A stretch of DNA of 35,629 bases from Nostoc sp. NMS7 (lineage in GTDB: Bacteria > Cyanobacteriota > Cyanobacteriia > Cyanobacteriales > Nostocaceae), in contig NZ_JABXKJ010000063.1 of assembly GCF_017115085.1 (NCBI RefSeq), positions 1-35,629 on the forward strand, given 5' to 3'. This document shows, in pieces, positions 9,233-18,175 of this stretch (the stretch's first letter is position 1; every line of letters starts with the position of its first letter). Both the position numbers and the translations under genes were made by a program. The notes beneath the pieces were generated by a model that ran no database searches, was not told the origin of the DNA, and saw only the letters and a list, made by a program, of their open reading frames with translations.

Positions 9233-10033
9233 TCAAGGTTTCTGAGCGATGGTGCAGGCATGGTCAAGCAATTCCTCCCCATTAGCGAAGTCGCCTTGCA
9301 GTGCATCCGCCGTATCTGTCAGCAAGATGAAGCCATCGCTTCCATCCTCGAATACCACCCCCAGCACCACGAGAGTCTGGCGTTTCATGTCATGTACCAT
9401 GGATTGTTGTACATCTTGTGCCAGCAGCACGAATGGATTCACGCCTTGCAAACTTGCGGAATCGACGCGCCTGGCCCGATAGGGATGCCCATCCAGATGG
9501 AAAGGCAGATTCGCCCAGTGCGACCCAATGGCGCTTAAGTGGGCGCGTAGTTGCGCCCGCACGTCGGGGGCTATGCAATCGATATGGATGTGCAACTGGT
9601 TCTGGCTGCGTCCAAAGGCGGAATTGACCGCCATGCCTATCGCATCCCTCGCCAGCCTTCGTCCCAAGCGCTGCGATATTAGAGCGCGCGAGTCCCAGGC
9701 GGACTTCCAGTAATTTGGGGTATCCCTCGCCAGCAGGCTAGCGCTTTCAATGCCGGAAATCCGGGCAGTTGGTAGAAGCAGATATTGCGTCTTTCCTACC
9801 CGGTCTTTCAACAGGACATAGCCCTGTTTCAAATCAACCAAGGTACAAGGCGCGGGATTGCCTTGCTTTTCTTGGTTGGGGACGCAAGCCTCATGGACGA
9901 TGCGCCACAAGGCATTGCTCTTGCGAGTATGATCGGCAATCAAACCTGTCACCGCACCTACCAGTACTAGCGCGGTAACAGCCCTGCGCCAGAGACGGGA
10001 CTTGGGCAAACCTCTTGTAGAAAATAGGCGCAT
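9233..10033 (-). CDS. cdh: CDP-diacylglycerol pyrophosphatase, probably acquired
   Basis: 266 residues, close to the 251 of E. coli Cdh. The HIT-like signature QNQLHIHIDC lies about two-thirds along (residues 144-153), with the His-x-His catalytic pair. The conserved early CVPNQEKQGNPAPC and NPFVLL segments also fit. Residues 16-33 form an N-terminal hydrophobic anchor, so it should act at the inner membrane, hydrolysing CDP-diacylglycerol to phosphatidate and CMP. The start is supported by AGGA 8 bases upstream. The gene is visibly GC-richer than its neighbours and contains no HIP1 site, although these are frequent around it. The family is mostly proteobacterial. An IS630 remnant lies nearby. 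I infer horizontal acquisition. Confidence 0.8.
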   Translation of the reverse strand: MRLFSTRGLPKSRLWRRAVTALVLVGAVTGLIADHTRKSNALWRIVHEACVPNQEKQGNPAPCTLVDLKQGYVLLKDRVGKTQYLLLPTARISGIESASLLARDTPNYWKSAWDSRALISQRLGRRLARDAIGMAVNSAFGRSQNQLHIHIDCIAPDVRAQLRAHLSAIGSHWANLPFHLDGHPYRARRVDSASLQGVNPFVLLAQDVQQSMVHDMKRQTLVVLGVVFEDGSDGFILLTDTADALQGDFANGEELLDHACTIAQKP

Positions 10034-10058
10034 TACTTACTTCCTATGTGGCATTGAC

Positions 10059-10086
10059 AGTATACAAATTCTTAAAAGTTTACCAA
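10059..10086 (-). promoter_or_regulatory. Possible sigma-70 promoter for cdh
   Basis: On the minus strand TTGGTA (10086-10081) and TATACT (10064-10059) are 16 bases apart, with the -10 about 25 bases ahead of the cdh ATG. This is a pattern match only. Confidence 0.4.
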
Positions 10087-10205
10087 TTAGAGGTGCTACT
10101 TAGCAAAATTAGCTTGACAGACTACTACTCTGTAAAGTTTGAATTGAGGGATAGAGTCAGGGAAAATAATCTAAAAGGAATTGTGACTGAAAAAACTTAG
10201 CACTG

Positions 10206-10331
10206 ATGCCAAAGAAAAAGTACATCGTCACCTTGACAGCCGAAGAGCGAACAGTATTAGAAGAGTTGACTAACCCTCTTTTGTCACTCACTCTATGCAG
10301 AGGAAAAATAGAAATCGGAGTTAGACAGTAA
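10206..10331 (+). pseudogene. IS630-family transposase, N-terminal remnant
   Basis: The frame opens with MPKKKYIVTLTAEERTVLEE, the typical start of cyanobacterial IS630 (Tc1/mariner-like) transposases just before their helix-turn-helix. Similarity stops after about 22 codons and the frame then drifts to a stop at 10331. The DDE catalytic core is absent. This marks a former insertion next to the foreign-looking cdh gene. Confidence 0.65.
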
Positions 10332-10409
10332 AATAAAAAATGGCGATCGCTTCAATAGGCGATCATACAAATTATCCGAAAGTACTAAACTTAAACCATC
10401 AATACTACC

Positions 10410-10577
10410 ATGCTCAAACTATTGCCCAAATTTTCAATTTGGATCGCAACTGCTGCTCTTACCACTGGTGTAATTGCAACAAGTCAAGCCCAAAACTCTA
10501 CTGTTAGCTATGACTTCACAATCAATGTCATTTCAGCATCTGCGTGTGAAGTGAGTTTAAGCACCTCATGCCAATAA
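10410..10577 (+). pseudogene. Truncated exported protein, probable N-terminal remnant
   Basis: 55 codons: a basic start (MLKLLPK), a hydrophobic core and an Ala-x-Ala-like cleavage region (SQAQ), then QNSTVSYDFTINV, which looks like the first strand of cyanobacterial secreted PEP-CTERM-like proteins. After about residue 42 it becomes Ser/Cys-rich and stops. Either it is a genuine tiny exported peptide or, more likely, the 5' end of a longer gene cut by a frameshift or deletion. No continuation in another frame is obvious in 10578-10836, which holds no other feature I can support. Confidence 0.45.
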
Positions 10578-10836
10578 GAAAAAGACTGCAACTATGATAA
10601 AGCCTGCTGTTGAGTTTATTGCTCCTTTTATACATTTACAGCCAATGATTTCCATGCTTTCTGACAAGCCAATTGTCTAACTGTGCTAACACTTAGCTGC
10701 AACGGACTGAATCGATATCTGGGTTGGGATGCAAAGAAGCAAGCGTGTGGGTGCATTTGCATTCTTGGTGGGTTATAGAGAATAATCACAGATAAAGCAG
10801 CTTTGGCATCTTCGTGCGAGAGAATAAATATAAAAT

Positions 10837-12435
10837 ATGGCGATCGCAATCGATTTTGGTACTAGCAACACAGTCATTGCTCGTTGGAACCCTGTAACCC
10901 AACAGCCAGAAACCCTGAATCTACCGGGTTTATCAATTAAACAAAGTCTCAATCCGCCACTGATTCCCAGCTTGGTTTATGTTGAAGACGCAACCCAAAA
11001 TAAAGTCTTAGTCGGGCAACAAGTACGCGATCGCGGTCTTGACCTCAAGGGCGAAACGCGATTTTTCCGCAGTTTCAAGCGGGGTATCGGTGCAGATATC
11101 CAAGGTTTCTTACCGGAACTAGATGGGCAAATTGTCACTTTTGAACAAGTAGGGCAATGGTTTCTTACTCAGGTGATTGAGCAACTAGCACCCCTGCAAG
11201 GTGGGTTAGATTCTCTCATCTTAACCGTACCCGTAGACAGTTTTGAAGCTTATCGTCACTGGTTGGGAAAAGTTTGTCAAGCCCTTCCCGTGGAACAGGT
11301 GCGGATGCTGGATGAACCCACAGCCGCCGCCTTGGGTTATGGCTTGGCAGATCAAGAAATTCTCTTGGTGATTGATTTTGGTGGCGGTACTTTGGATTTG
11401 TCTCTTGTCCTATTAGATCAAGGCGTGCAAGCAACCACAAAGCCGCTTGGATTTATCCTCAAATGGGGTAATAAGTCCTTGGCTGAAGATTCAAAACAAA
11501 AAGTCAAAACTGCCCGTGTCCTGGCGAAAGCTGGGCAAAATTTAGGCGGTACTGATATTGATAATTGGTTAGTAGATTACTTTGCCAAAACTCAAGAGTT
11601 GGCGGTAAGTCCGTTGACAACACGATTGGCAGAACGAGTAAAAATTCAGCTATCAACCCAAAACCAAGCTAGTGAAGTTTATTTTGACGATGAGACATTT
11701 GAAAGCTATGAACTGGAATTAAACCGCGACACTTTTGAAAATATCCTCAAAGAACACGCATTTTTTGAGTTACTGGATGAGTCGATGACAACACTGTTGC
11801 AGCAAGCAAAACGCCAAGGGATAGAACTTGCAGATATTAATGCAGTTTTGTTAGTTGGTGGGACAGTGCAATTGCCGGCAGTGCAGACATGGATCAAACA
11901 GTATTTTGAGCCAGAAAAAATCCGTTGCGAACGTCCTTTTGAAGCGATCGCTCAAGGTGCATTACAGTTAGCTCAAGGGATACAAATCAAAGACTTTCTG
12001 TATCATAGTTATGGTATTCGCTACTGGGATCGCCGCAACCAGCGTCACAAATGGCATTCTTTAATTAAAGCTGGACAGGCATATCCAATGAGTCAGCCAG
12101 TGGAATTAGTCTTAGGCGCTTCTTTGGAAAATCAGCCTAGTATTGAGTTAATTATGGGAGAATTGGGAGCAGATACAGGTAATACTGAAGTTTATTTTGA
12201 TGGCGATCGCTTGATTACTCGCCGTCTGGATGGTAGTGAAACCAGCGTTAAACCCCTCAACGATCAAGAAGGCGCGAGGACAATTGCCCAACTGACACCA
12301 GTCGGATATCCTGGAAGCGATCGGATAAAAATCCTTTTTCAAGTTGATGAGCAACGCTTTTTGCGAATCACCGTTGAGGACTTGTTAACTAATGATACGC
12401 TGTTGGAAAATCAACTTGTGGCACAGTTGAGCTAG
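10837..12435 (+). CDS. Hsp70-family (DnaK-like) ATPase
   Basis: 532 residues. The actin/Hsp70 ATPase signatures are in order: phosphate-1 AIDFGTSNTVIA (4-15), DEPTAAALGYG (159-169), phosphate-2 LLVIDFGGGTLDLSL (176-190) and adenosine LLVGGTVQLP (338-347). The C-terminal 140 residues are shorter than a full DnaK substrate-binding domain plus lid, so it is an atypical Hsp70 rather than the housekeeping DnaK. Such proteins couple ATP hydrolysis to binding of client peptides in the cytosol. The ATG is fused to a HIP1 site (ATGGCGATCGCA). The HigB toxin gene begins only 5 bases after the stop, suggesting co-transcription and possibly a functional link. Confidence 0.8.
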   Translation: MAIAIDFGTSNTVIARWNPVTQQPETLNLPGLSIKQSLNPPLIPSLVYVEDATQNKVLVGQQVRDRGLDLKGETRFFRSFKRGIGADIQGFLPELDGQIVTFEQVGQWFLTQVIEQLAPLQGGLDSLILTVPVDSFEAYRHWLGKVCQALPVEQVRMLDEPTAAALGYGLADQEILLVIDFGGGTLDLSLVLLDQGVQATTKPLGFILKWGNKSLAEDSKQKVKTARVLAKAGQNLGGTDIDNWLVDYFAKTQELAVSPLTTRLAERVKIQLSTQNQASEVYFDDETFESYELELNRDTFENILKEHAFFELLDESMTTLLQQAKRQGIELADINAVLLVGGTVQLPAVQTWIKQYFEPEKIRCERPFEAIAQGALQLAQGIQIKDFLYHSYGIRYWDRRNQRHKWHSLIKAGQAYPMSQPVELVLGASLENQPSIELIMGELGADTGNTEVYFDGDRLITRRLDGSETSVKPLNDQEGARTIAQLTPVGYPGSDRIKILFQVDEQRFLRITVEDLLTNDTLLENQLVAQLS

Positions 12436-12440
12436 ATATA

Positions 12441-12740
12441 ATGCACATCATCAGTCGTAAAAAGCTGCGCGAATTTTGCCAAAATTATGCTGATTTCTGT
12501 GATGCACTTAAAAACTGGTACAAGGCAGCTAATAAAGCTACATGGAATAATCTTGCCCAAGTGCAAGCAGTTTATCCTCAAGCAGAAGCTGTTGGGAATT
12601 TTACTGTTTTTAATATCAAAGGCAACAAATATCGTCTGATAGTTGATTTGGTTTATAGTGACCAAATAACTTATCTTAAATACATTTTGACGCATGCAGA
12701 ATACGATAAGGATATGTGGAAAAATGACCCTTACTTTTAA
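12441..12740 (+). CDS. higB: HigB-type mRNA interferase toxin
   Basis: 99 residues, the usual size. It begins with MHIISRKKLREF and contains the characteristic WYK (residues 29-31), GNFTVFNIKGNKYRLI and TYLKYILTHAEYDK blocks of the HigB branch of the RelE superfamily. These toxins cut mRNA at the ribosome and are neutralised by a HigA partner. The C-terminal THxEYDK segment with His87 is conserved. Its 3' end overlaps the antitoxin start by 17 bases, the toxin-first order normal for HigBA. No strong Shine-Dalgarno precedes it, so translation may depend on coupling with the Hsp70-like gene 5 bases upstream. Confidence 0.88.
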   Translation: MHIISRKKLREFCQNYADFCDALKNWYKAANKATWNNLAQVQAVYPQAEAVGNFTVFNIKGNKYRLIVDLVYSDQITYLKYILTHAEYDKDMWKNDPYF

Positions 12741-13125
12741 CCGTGAAACTTATGCTAGTTTGCTTGCTAAATATCAACCCAAGGTTATTAAAACAGATGT
12801 GGAAAACGAGCAAGCTATTGCACTAGCTGAGGAACTGTCTCATCGAGTTAACCGAACTTTGGAAGAATCGGCATTATTAGATTTGTTGATCGCTCTGATA
12901 GAAAAGTATGAGGATGAGCATTATCCAATGGGAGAATCAACGGCACACTCAATGTTTCTCCATCTGATTGATGCTCAGAGTGTTAAGGAAGCTGAGTTGG
13001 TAGCAATTCTTGGTTCAAGAGAGGTTGTTTCTCAAGTTATGAGTGGAAAACAAGAAATTACCCAGGAAATGGCTAAGGACTTAGGCAAATTTTTTCACGT
13101 TGATACTAGTTTGTTTGAGAATTAG
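12724..13125 (+). CDS. higA: HigA-type antitoxin
   Basis: 133 residues from ATG 12724 (MTLTFNRETY). An earlier in-frame start at 12694 would lie deep inside the toxin gene and is less likely. The C-terminal half (about 85-133) is a helix-turn-helix: VKEAELVAILGSREVVSQVM followed by SGKQEITQEMAKDLGKFF, the layout seen in HigA proteins with an N-terminal toxin-binding part. It should bind HigB and repress its own promoter. The operator was not identified, and whether it lies before the toxin gene or before the Hsp70 gene would show whether the three genes share control. A strong hairpin follows at 13155. Confidence 0.85.
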   Translation: MTLTFNRETYASLLAKYQPKVIKTDVENEQAIALAEELSHRVNRTLEESALLDLLIALIEKYEDEHYPMGESTAHSMFLHLIDAQSVKEAELVAILGSREVVSQVMSGKQEITQEMAKDLGKFFHVDTSLFEN

Positions 13126-13154
13126 GGCTTTTAAGATCGTTACCCAGAACCCTT

Positions 13155-13183
13155 GTAGAGACGTAGCACTGCTACGTCTCTAC
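13155..13183 (+). terminator. Long perfect hairpin after higA
   Basis: The 14-base arms 13155-13168 (GTAGAGACGTAGCA) and 13170-13183 are exact inverted copies around a single base, with ATTCTTTTT following. The GTAGAGACGT core resembles a palindrome dispersed in Nostoc genomes. It can act as a terminator here. Confidence 0.65.
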
Positions 13184-13535
13184 ATTCTTTTTCACTCCTA
13201 TGTCTATTGAAATATCCACTTGCAGATTTTTGTATTGCTTTTCAGACTACAAGATGAAGTGCTGAATCTGGGTTAAAAGGGCGGTTAGAATTCGCCAAGG
13301 CTTAAGTTTGCATGAATGCACATCTACGCCCCCCTACCTCTAAGGACATTTAAATTTATCTAAAATCGATAGTCTTGAAGCCGGAATGGGAAACATAATA
13401 CTCAGTTGCTCAGGACTTTTGCTATTTCCAGGAGATGTAGCTTTAGCTTTTCACAGGGTGGGAGATGAGAGAGAATTTACTTTCCCTGCTCCCACGCTCC
13501 CCTTACACGGTGATACTACCAGAAAATAAAACTGC
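13184..13535. other. Intergenic region, no gene seen
   Basis: About 350 bases between the higA hairpin and the MFS-HEAT gene. I see no coding frame, hairpin or convincing promoter. Confidence 0.5.
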
Positions 13536-16500
13536 ATGGAACTGAAAAATCACTGGTTGGCTGCAAATAAAGTTGCTTTACCACGACTACTACAGTGGGT
13601 GAATCTCCGACCAGAGGAGAGCGAACGAACTCAGTTAATGTTTCTATTTTACACAACTGTATCTGTAGGATTGCGGTGGGCAGAGGACAGTACAGTGGCG
13701 CTGTTTTTGGATGAATATGGGACTAACCTACTGCCGTGGATGTATATTTCCAGTGCCGCGATGAGTGCCGGACTGGTTTATTTATACTCTTGGCTGCAAA
13801 GGATTTTTCCCTTACGCCGGGTGATTGTAGCGATCGCACCTTGTATGTTGATGCCATTAGTTTTATTAATTTTAGTCCGTTGGGGATCGCATTTTTCCTA
13901 CTTGGCAGTGATTTCGGTATTTCTGCTGCGGCTGTGGGTAGATGCACTTTATGTAGTCAATGACCTCAACACTTCCATCGTCGCCAACCAACTATTTAAC
14001 ATTCGGGAGATTAAGCGCACTTACCCACTGGTAAGTAGTGGTCTTTTGGTAGCAGATGTAATCAGTGGTTTTAGTTTGCCTTGGCTAGTGCAATACACCT
14101 CGCTAAATAAGATCATCCTCATCGCCTGTGTAGTGATTTTATTCGGATCGGGGATTCTATTTTATTTAACTAATCACTATCGAGCAGCTTTTCCTGAAAC
14201 CCCACAAAGACTAATTCCTGAAGAACAAGGCTCACGGCAGCGTTTTGTTAAAAGTCCACTGAAGCGCTATGTCTTTTCGTTGTTTGCCTTTGTGGGTTTA
14301 TTACAAGTCATTGGGTTGTTAGTAGATTTTCAATATCTGCGTGAACTTCAAGCGAATTTGAGTGACCGAGAACTCGCTAGCTTCTTGGGTATTTTTGGGG
14401 GGATGTTGGGACTGTGTGAGTTGTCGTTGCAGTGGTTTGTTTCCAGCCGAATCATCGAACGGATGGGAGTATTTTTCACAGCCACGCTTTTACCAATCAC
14501 CGTCGGCTTTTCCCTACCAGGGGTGCTGCTATTGCTGTATTTAATTCCAGCCATGCAATCGCAAAGCTTTTTCTGGGGTCTGATAATTGTCAAATTCTGT
14601 GATGAACTTCTGCGCTACACCTTTGTCATGAGTAGCGGCCCCATCTTGTACCAACCGATTCCAGAGGCAATTCGCAGCCGGATGCAGACTTTATCTGGCG
14701 GAACTGCCGAAGCGATCGCTACAGGTTTGACAGGAGCGCTAATTTTTGTAACTCTATTGTTTTGTGGGCGGTTTGTACCTGTACCAATGCAAAAATGGGT
14801 GTTGGTAGCAGAAACAATGCTGATCGCTGGCACCTGTTTAACAGTAGTTTGGGAATTGCGATCGCGCTATGTTGAACTGTTAGTCTTGAGTGTAGCGCGG
14901 GGTCAATTGAGTGCAACCAATGTGGGCTTACGATTCTTCAAGCAGGGGGTAATCAAAGCTTTAGCAGAAAAAGGCAGCGAGACTGATAAACGCTCTTGCA
15001 TTGAACTTTTAGCCCAAATGGACTCCCCAGGAGCTGCGGAGGTTTTAGCACCTCTACTAATCAAGTTAACCCCAGATTTGCAGCGCCAAAGTTTGGAAGT
15101 AATGCTGATGGCAGGTGCAAATCCCACTTATCTAGCCGCCATCCGTCCTTTGTTAGAACAATCCCAAGAAACTAACCCCGAAGTTTTTGCTTTAGCACTG
15201 CGCTACATTTGGCTGGCTGAACCAAATCCCAATTTAAGCCTCCTAGAAGAATACCTGAACCCCCGCCAAAACTCACTCATCCGCGCCACCGCCGCCGCTT
15301 TAGTCTTACGTCAGGGAACGCCGATGCAAAAGGTAGCAGCTACCCAAACCATGCGCCGGATGTTGACTCATAAGCTAGAACGCGAACGGGTGAATGGAGT
15401 CAGAGCGCTCAGAGAAGCAGTTTATTTGCAGGCGCTGCGGATTCACATCCCGAATTTATTACAAGATGAGTCTTTACGGGTGCGCTGTGCCGTATTGGAA
15501 ATGATTGCAGCAACTCATTTAGAAGAGTACTATTCGGCGCTGATTGCAGCACTTTATTACAAATCAACCCGCAGTACAGCAATGTCAGCCCTAGTGCGAC
15601 TGGAAAATGAAGCTTTAGAAATGCTGTTACGGTTGGCTACTAATATTTACAAACCGGAAGTAGTGCGGATGTATGCTTGGCGCACCATTGCTCAAATTGG
15701 CACCCAAGAAGCATTGGAGACTTTATGGGAAAACTTGGAAACATCTTATGGTATTACTAGGGATCATATTCTTCGTAGCTTAGTAAAAATACATAAAAAA
15801 CCAGGAATTATAGGTTTAGTTGATCGATTTTATGAAAGTCGGGTAGAAAATTTAATCAAGCAGGAATTAAAGTTTTTAGGTGAGATTTACGCCGCATATA
15901 TTGACTTTAAAACATTAGACCAAAAAGGAAATCATCAATCCAGTCAGAGGATTGTGATTGTTTGTGAATTACTGGAACGCGCCCTTTTAGAATTAGAATT
16001 GGATGTCAAAGAGCGGCTGCTACTGCTACTAAAACTGCTTTACTCGCCAGAAAAGATGCAGGCAGCAGCGTTCAATCTGCGATCGCTCTCATTGGTAAAC
16101 TTAGCACGAGGGTTAGAAATCTTAGAGCATACCATAACTTTGTCTTCAAAGTCCTTATTGCTGAATATTTTAGATAACCGCCCGCAGTCAGAAAAATTGC
16201 AACATCTTATAGAAGCCAAAATCGGAGAATATGAGAATATGGTAATTAGCGATCGCCTCCACAGATTGCTAATGTTGGGTAACTTCCTTTCTGACTGGTG
16301 TTTAGCTTGCTGTTTTCATTTTGCTCAAGTGACTCGCATCCCACTGACCAGTTCTGAGATTTTAGTGAGTTTGCGTCATCCAACTGGCTTTGTTAGAGAA
16401 GCTGCGATCGCATACTTAAATATGGTTTCACATCGCGTTCTCCTGCAAATCCTCCCCCAGTTAGAAAAAGATCCACATCCTCTAGTGGCGGCTCAAGTTA

Positions 16501-16541
16501 AAGAGTTGCTCGAAAAATACCAGGTTAAAACTTACAATTGA
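13536..16541 (+). CDS. MFS-like transporter fused to HEAT repeats
   Basis: 1001 residues in two parts. Residues about 30-430 contain around twelve hydrophobic segments and resemble the nucleotide-transporter/ATP-ADP translocase branch of the MFS fold. From about 470 to the end the chain is a run of helical pairs with HEAT-type spacing (for example LLAQMDSPGAAEVLAPLL, LLQDESLRVRCAVLEMI, VSLRHPTGFVREAAIAYL). HEAT solenoids bind proteins, so the tail probably docks a partner at the cytoplasmic face or regulates transport. The substrate is unknown. This fusion is a recurrent cyanobacterial architecture. The antiporter gene follows after 41 bases, so an operon is likely. Confidence 0.7.
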   Translation: MELKNHWLAANKVALPRLLQWVNLRPEESERTQLMFLFYTTVSVGLRWAEDSTVALFLDEYGTNLLPWMYISSAAMSAGLVYLYSWLQRIFPLRRVIVAIAPCMLMPLVLLILVRWGSHFSYLAVISVFLLRLWVDALYVVNDLNTSIVANQLFNIREIKRTYPLVSSGLLVADVISGFSLPWLVQYTSLNKIILIACVVILFGSGILFYLTNHYRAAFPETPQRLIPEEQGSRQRFVKSPLKRYVFSLFAFVGLLQVIGLLVDFQYLRELQANLSDRELASFLGIFGGMLGLCELSLQWFVSSRIIERMGVFFTATLLPITVGFSLPGVLLLLYLIPAMQSQSFFWGLIIVKFCDELLRYTFVMSSGPILYQPIPEAIRSRMQTLSGGTAEAIATGLTGALIFVTLLFCGRFVPVPMQKWVLVAETMLIAGTCLTVVWELRSRYVELLVLSVARGQLSATNVGLRFFKQGVIKALAEKGSETDKRSCIELLAQMDSPGAAEVLAPLLIKLTPDLQRQSLEVMLMAGANPTYLAAIRPLLEQSQETNPEVFALALRYIWLAEPNPNLSLLEEYLNPRQNSLIRATAAALVLRQGTPMQKVAATQTMRRMLTHKLERERVNGVRALREAVYLQALRIHIPNLLQDESLRVRCAVLEMIAATHLEEYYSALIAALYYKSTRSTAMSALVRLENEALEMLLRLATNIYKPEVVRMYAWRTIAQIGTQEALETLWENLETSYGITRDHILRSLVKIHKKPGIIGLVDRFYESRVENLIKQELKFLGEIYAAYIDFKTLDQKGNHQSSQRIVIVCELLERALLELELDVKERLLLLLKLLYSPEKMQAAAFNLRSLSLVNLARGLEILEHTITLSSKSLLLNILDNRPQSEKLQHLIEAKIGEYENMVISDRLHRLLMLGNFLSDWCLACCFHFAQVTRIPLTSSEILVSLRHPTGFVREAAIAYLNMVSHRVLLQILPQLEKDPHPLVAAQVKELLEKYQVKTYN

Positions 16542-16582
16542 AAAAATCTCTGCTGGAATAATTTCATACCAGGAATTTCCCT

Positions 16583-18148
16583 ATGGTGCTTAAATCAGCG
16601 ATCGCTGAGGAAATTATTACAAACAATCTTAAGCAATTTCTGTTGGTGCTTTCGGTGTCTCTCAGTGTGGCGACACTACCGCAGATATTTAGCTGGTTTC
16701 GCCATATACCTTACACTTTACTACTGGTGATTGTCGGCTTAGGGTTAGCCTTTGCGGATGTCCGTTTAGTAACCCTTTCCCCGGAATTAATTTTGTTCAT
16801 TTTTTTACCACCGCTATTGTTTGAAGCCGCATGGAATTTAAAATGGTCAGAACTGAAGCGGGATTTAGTGCCTATTTGCCTGTATGCGGTGTTTGGGGTG
16901 GTAATTGCGATCGCCGGGGTAGCGATCGTTCTCAATCAACTCGCTGGTATTTCCCTAACTACAGCTTTACTGATCGCAGCCAGCCTTGCTGCAACTGACC
17001 CTGTTTCTGTCACCGCTTTGTTTCGTGAACTGGGCGTAGATAGTCGTCTTGTCACCTTAATGGAAGGCGAAAGCTTGTTCAATGATGGCATGGCTGTAGT
17101 TGCCTTTGGTTTTTTGGTGGCGTTATCTTTGGGAACTGTGGAATTGGAATTCCAGCCTATTTTAGTGAAGTTATTTTCAGTTGTTGGCATCGGTGTAGGG
17201 GTGGGAGGTTTTATCGGATTTAGCATTTCCTACTTTACCCAGCGCTTTGATTTGCCCTTGGTGGAACAATCCTTAACCCTAGTTTCCGCCTACAGCACTT
17301 ACCTAATTACCGAAGACTTAGGCGGTTCTGGAGTAATTGGAGTTGTCACCACAGGTTTAATTTTAGGCAACTTTGGCTCTCGTATAGGCATGAGTCCCCG
17401 CACCCGGATTATTATCTCCGAATTTTGGGAATTTTTGGCATTCTTTGTTAACTCAATTGTCTTCTTGCTGATTGGCGACCAAATAAGCTTTGCTAGTTTA
17501 GGTGAAAACCTGCAAATCATTATGGTGACAGTGGCAGCAATGATTGTGATCCGGGCAATTGCTATTTACATTCTCACTAAATTAAGCGTTAGCATCACCA
17601 AATCCGAAATTTCTTTACCAGAACAAACTATCCTATGGTGGGGTGGGTTACGTGGTTCCGTTTCCATTGCCCTAGCATTGAGTGTACCAACGACAATGCC
17701 AGAGCGAGAAAAAATCATCGCTACGGTGTTTGGAGTAGTTTTATTTACTCTACTTGTTCAAGGATTGACCATCAAACCTTTGCTGGAAAAACTCAATTTA
17801 CTAGGTGATGCACCCTTACGTGAGCAATATTTAGAATTAGTTGCCCGTCATGTCGCCCTAGAACGTGTTTTGCAACACCTCCAGGCAGACCAACGCCCCG
17901 GTATTGACCCAGATCGCCGTTATCAGGAGACACTAATTAAAGGTGAACTTGCAGATTTACGGACGAAAATTGACAAATTACAGGATGAGTACCCCAATCT
18001 TCAGATTTTTATAACGGAACAATTACGAGGAGAACTATTAGCAATTGAGGCAGATACTTATGCAGAATTTGTCAAATCTGGTCGCTTAAATAAAGAATTA
18101 GCATCTATGCTTGAGGATGTTTTGCCGAATCATCAAAAAGAAGCTTGA
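16583..18148 (+). CDS. CPA1-family Na+/H+ antiporter
   Basis: 521 residues with about twelve membrane segments up to about residue 410, then a hydrophilic helical tail of about 110 residues. Family motifs: FIFLPPLLFEAAWNL (72-86), ATDPVSV with Asp139, and GESLFNDGMAVV with Asn167-Asp168, the ion-binding ND pair of electroneutral CPA1 exchangers, followed by GGLRGSVSIALALS. It exchanges cytoplasmic Na+ (or K+) for protons at the plasma or thylakoid membrane. The soluble tail (GELADLRTKIDKLQ) looks coiled-coil-like and may be regulatory. It sits between the MFS-HEAT and glycosyltransferase genes with short gaps. Confidence 0.88.
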   Translation: MVLKSAIAEEIITNNLKQFLLVLSVSLSVATLPQIFSWFRHIPYTLLLVIVGLGLAFADVRLVTLSPELILFIFLPPLLFEAAWNLKWSELKRDLVPICLYAVFGVVIAIAGVAIVLNQLAGISLTTALLIAASLAATDPVSVTALFRELGVDSRLVTLMEGESLFNDGMAVVAFGFLVALSLGTVELEFQPILVKLFSVVGIGVGVGGFIGFSISYFTQRFDLPLVEQSLTLVSAYSTYLITEDLGGSGVIGVVTTGLILGNFGSRIGMSPRTRIIISEFWEFLAFFVNSIVFLLIGDQISFASLGENLQIIMVTVAAMIVIRAIAIYILTKLSVSITKSEISLPEQTILWWGGLRGSVSIALALSVPTTMPEREKIIATVFGVVLFTLLVQGLTIKPLLEKLNLLGDAPLREQYLELVARHVALERVLQHLQADQRPGIDPDRRYQETLIKGELADLRTKIDKLQDEYPNLQIFITEQLRGELLAIEADTYAEFVKSGRLNKELASMLEDVLPNHQKEA

Positions 18149-18175
18149 CCTGATAAATTTCATTCTGAACTAACA

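Noticed and set aside
9249..9978. Several plus-strand frames inside the cdh gene
   Set aside because: They are antisense frames kept open by the higher GC content. The minus-strand Cdh motifs are decisive.
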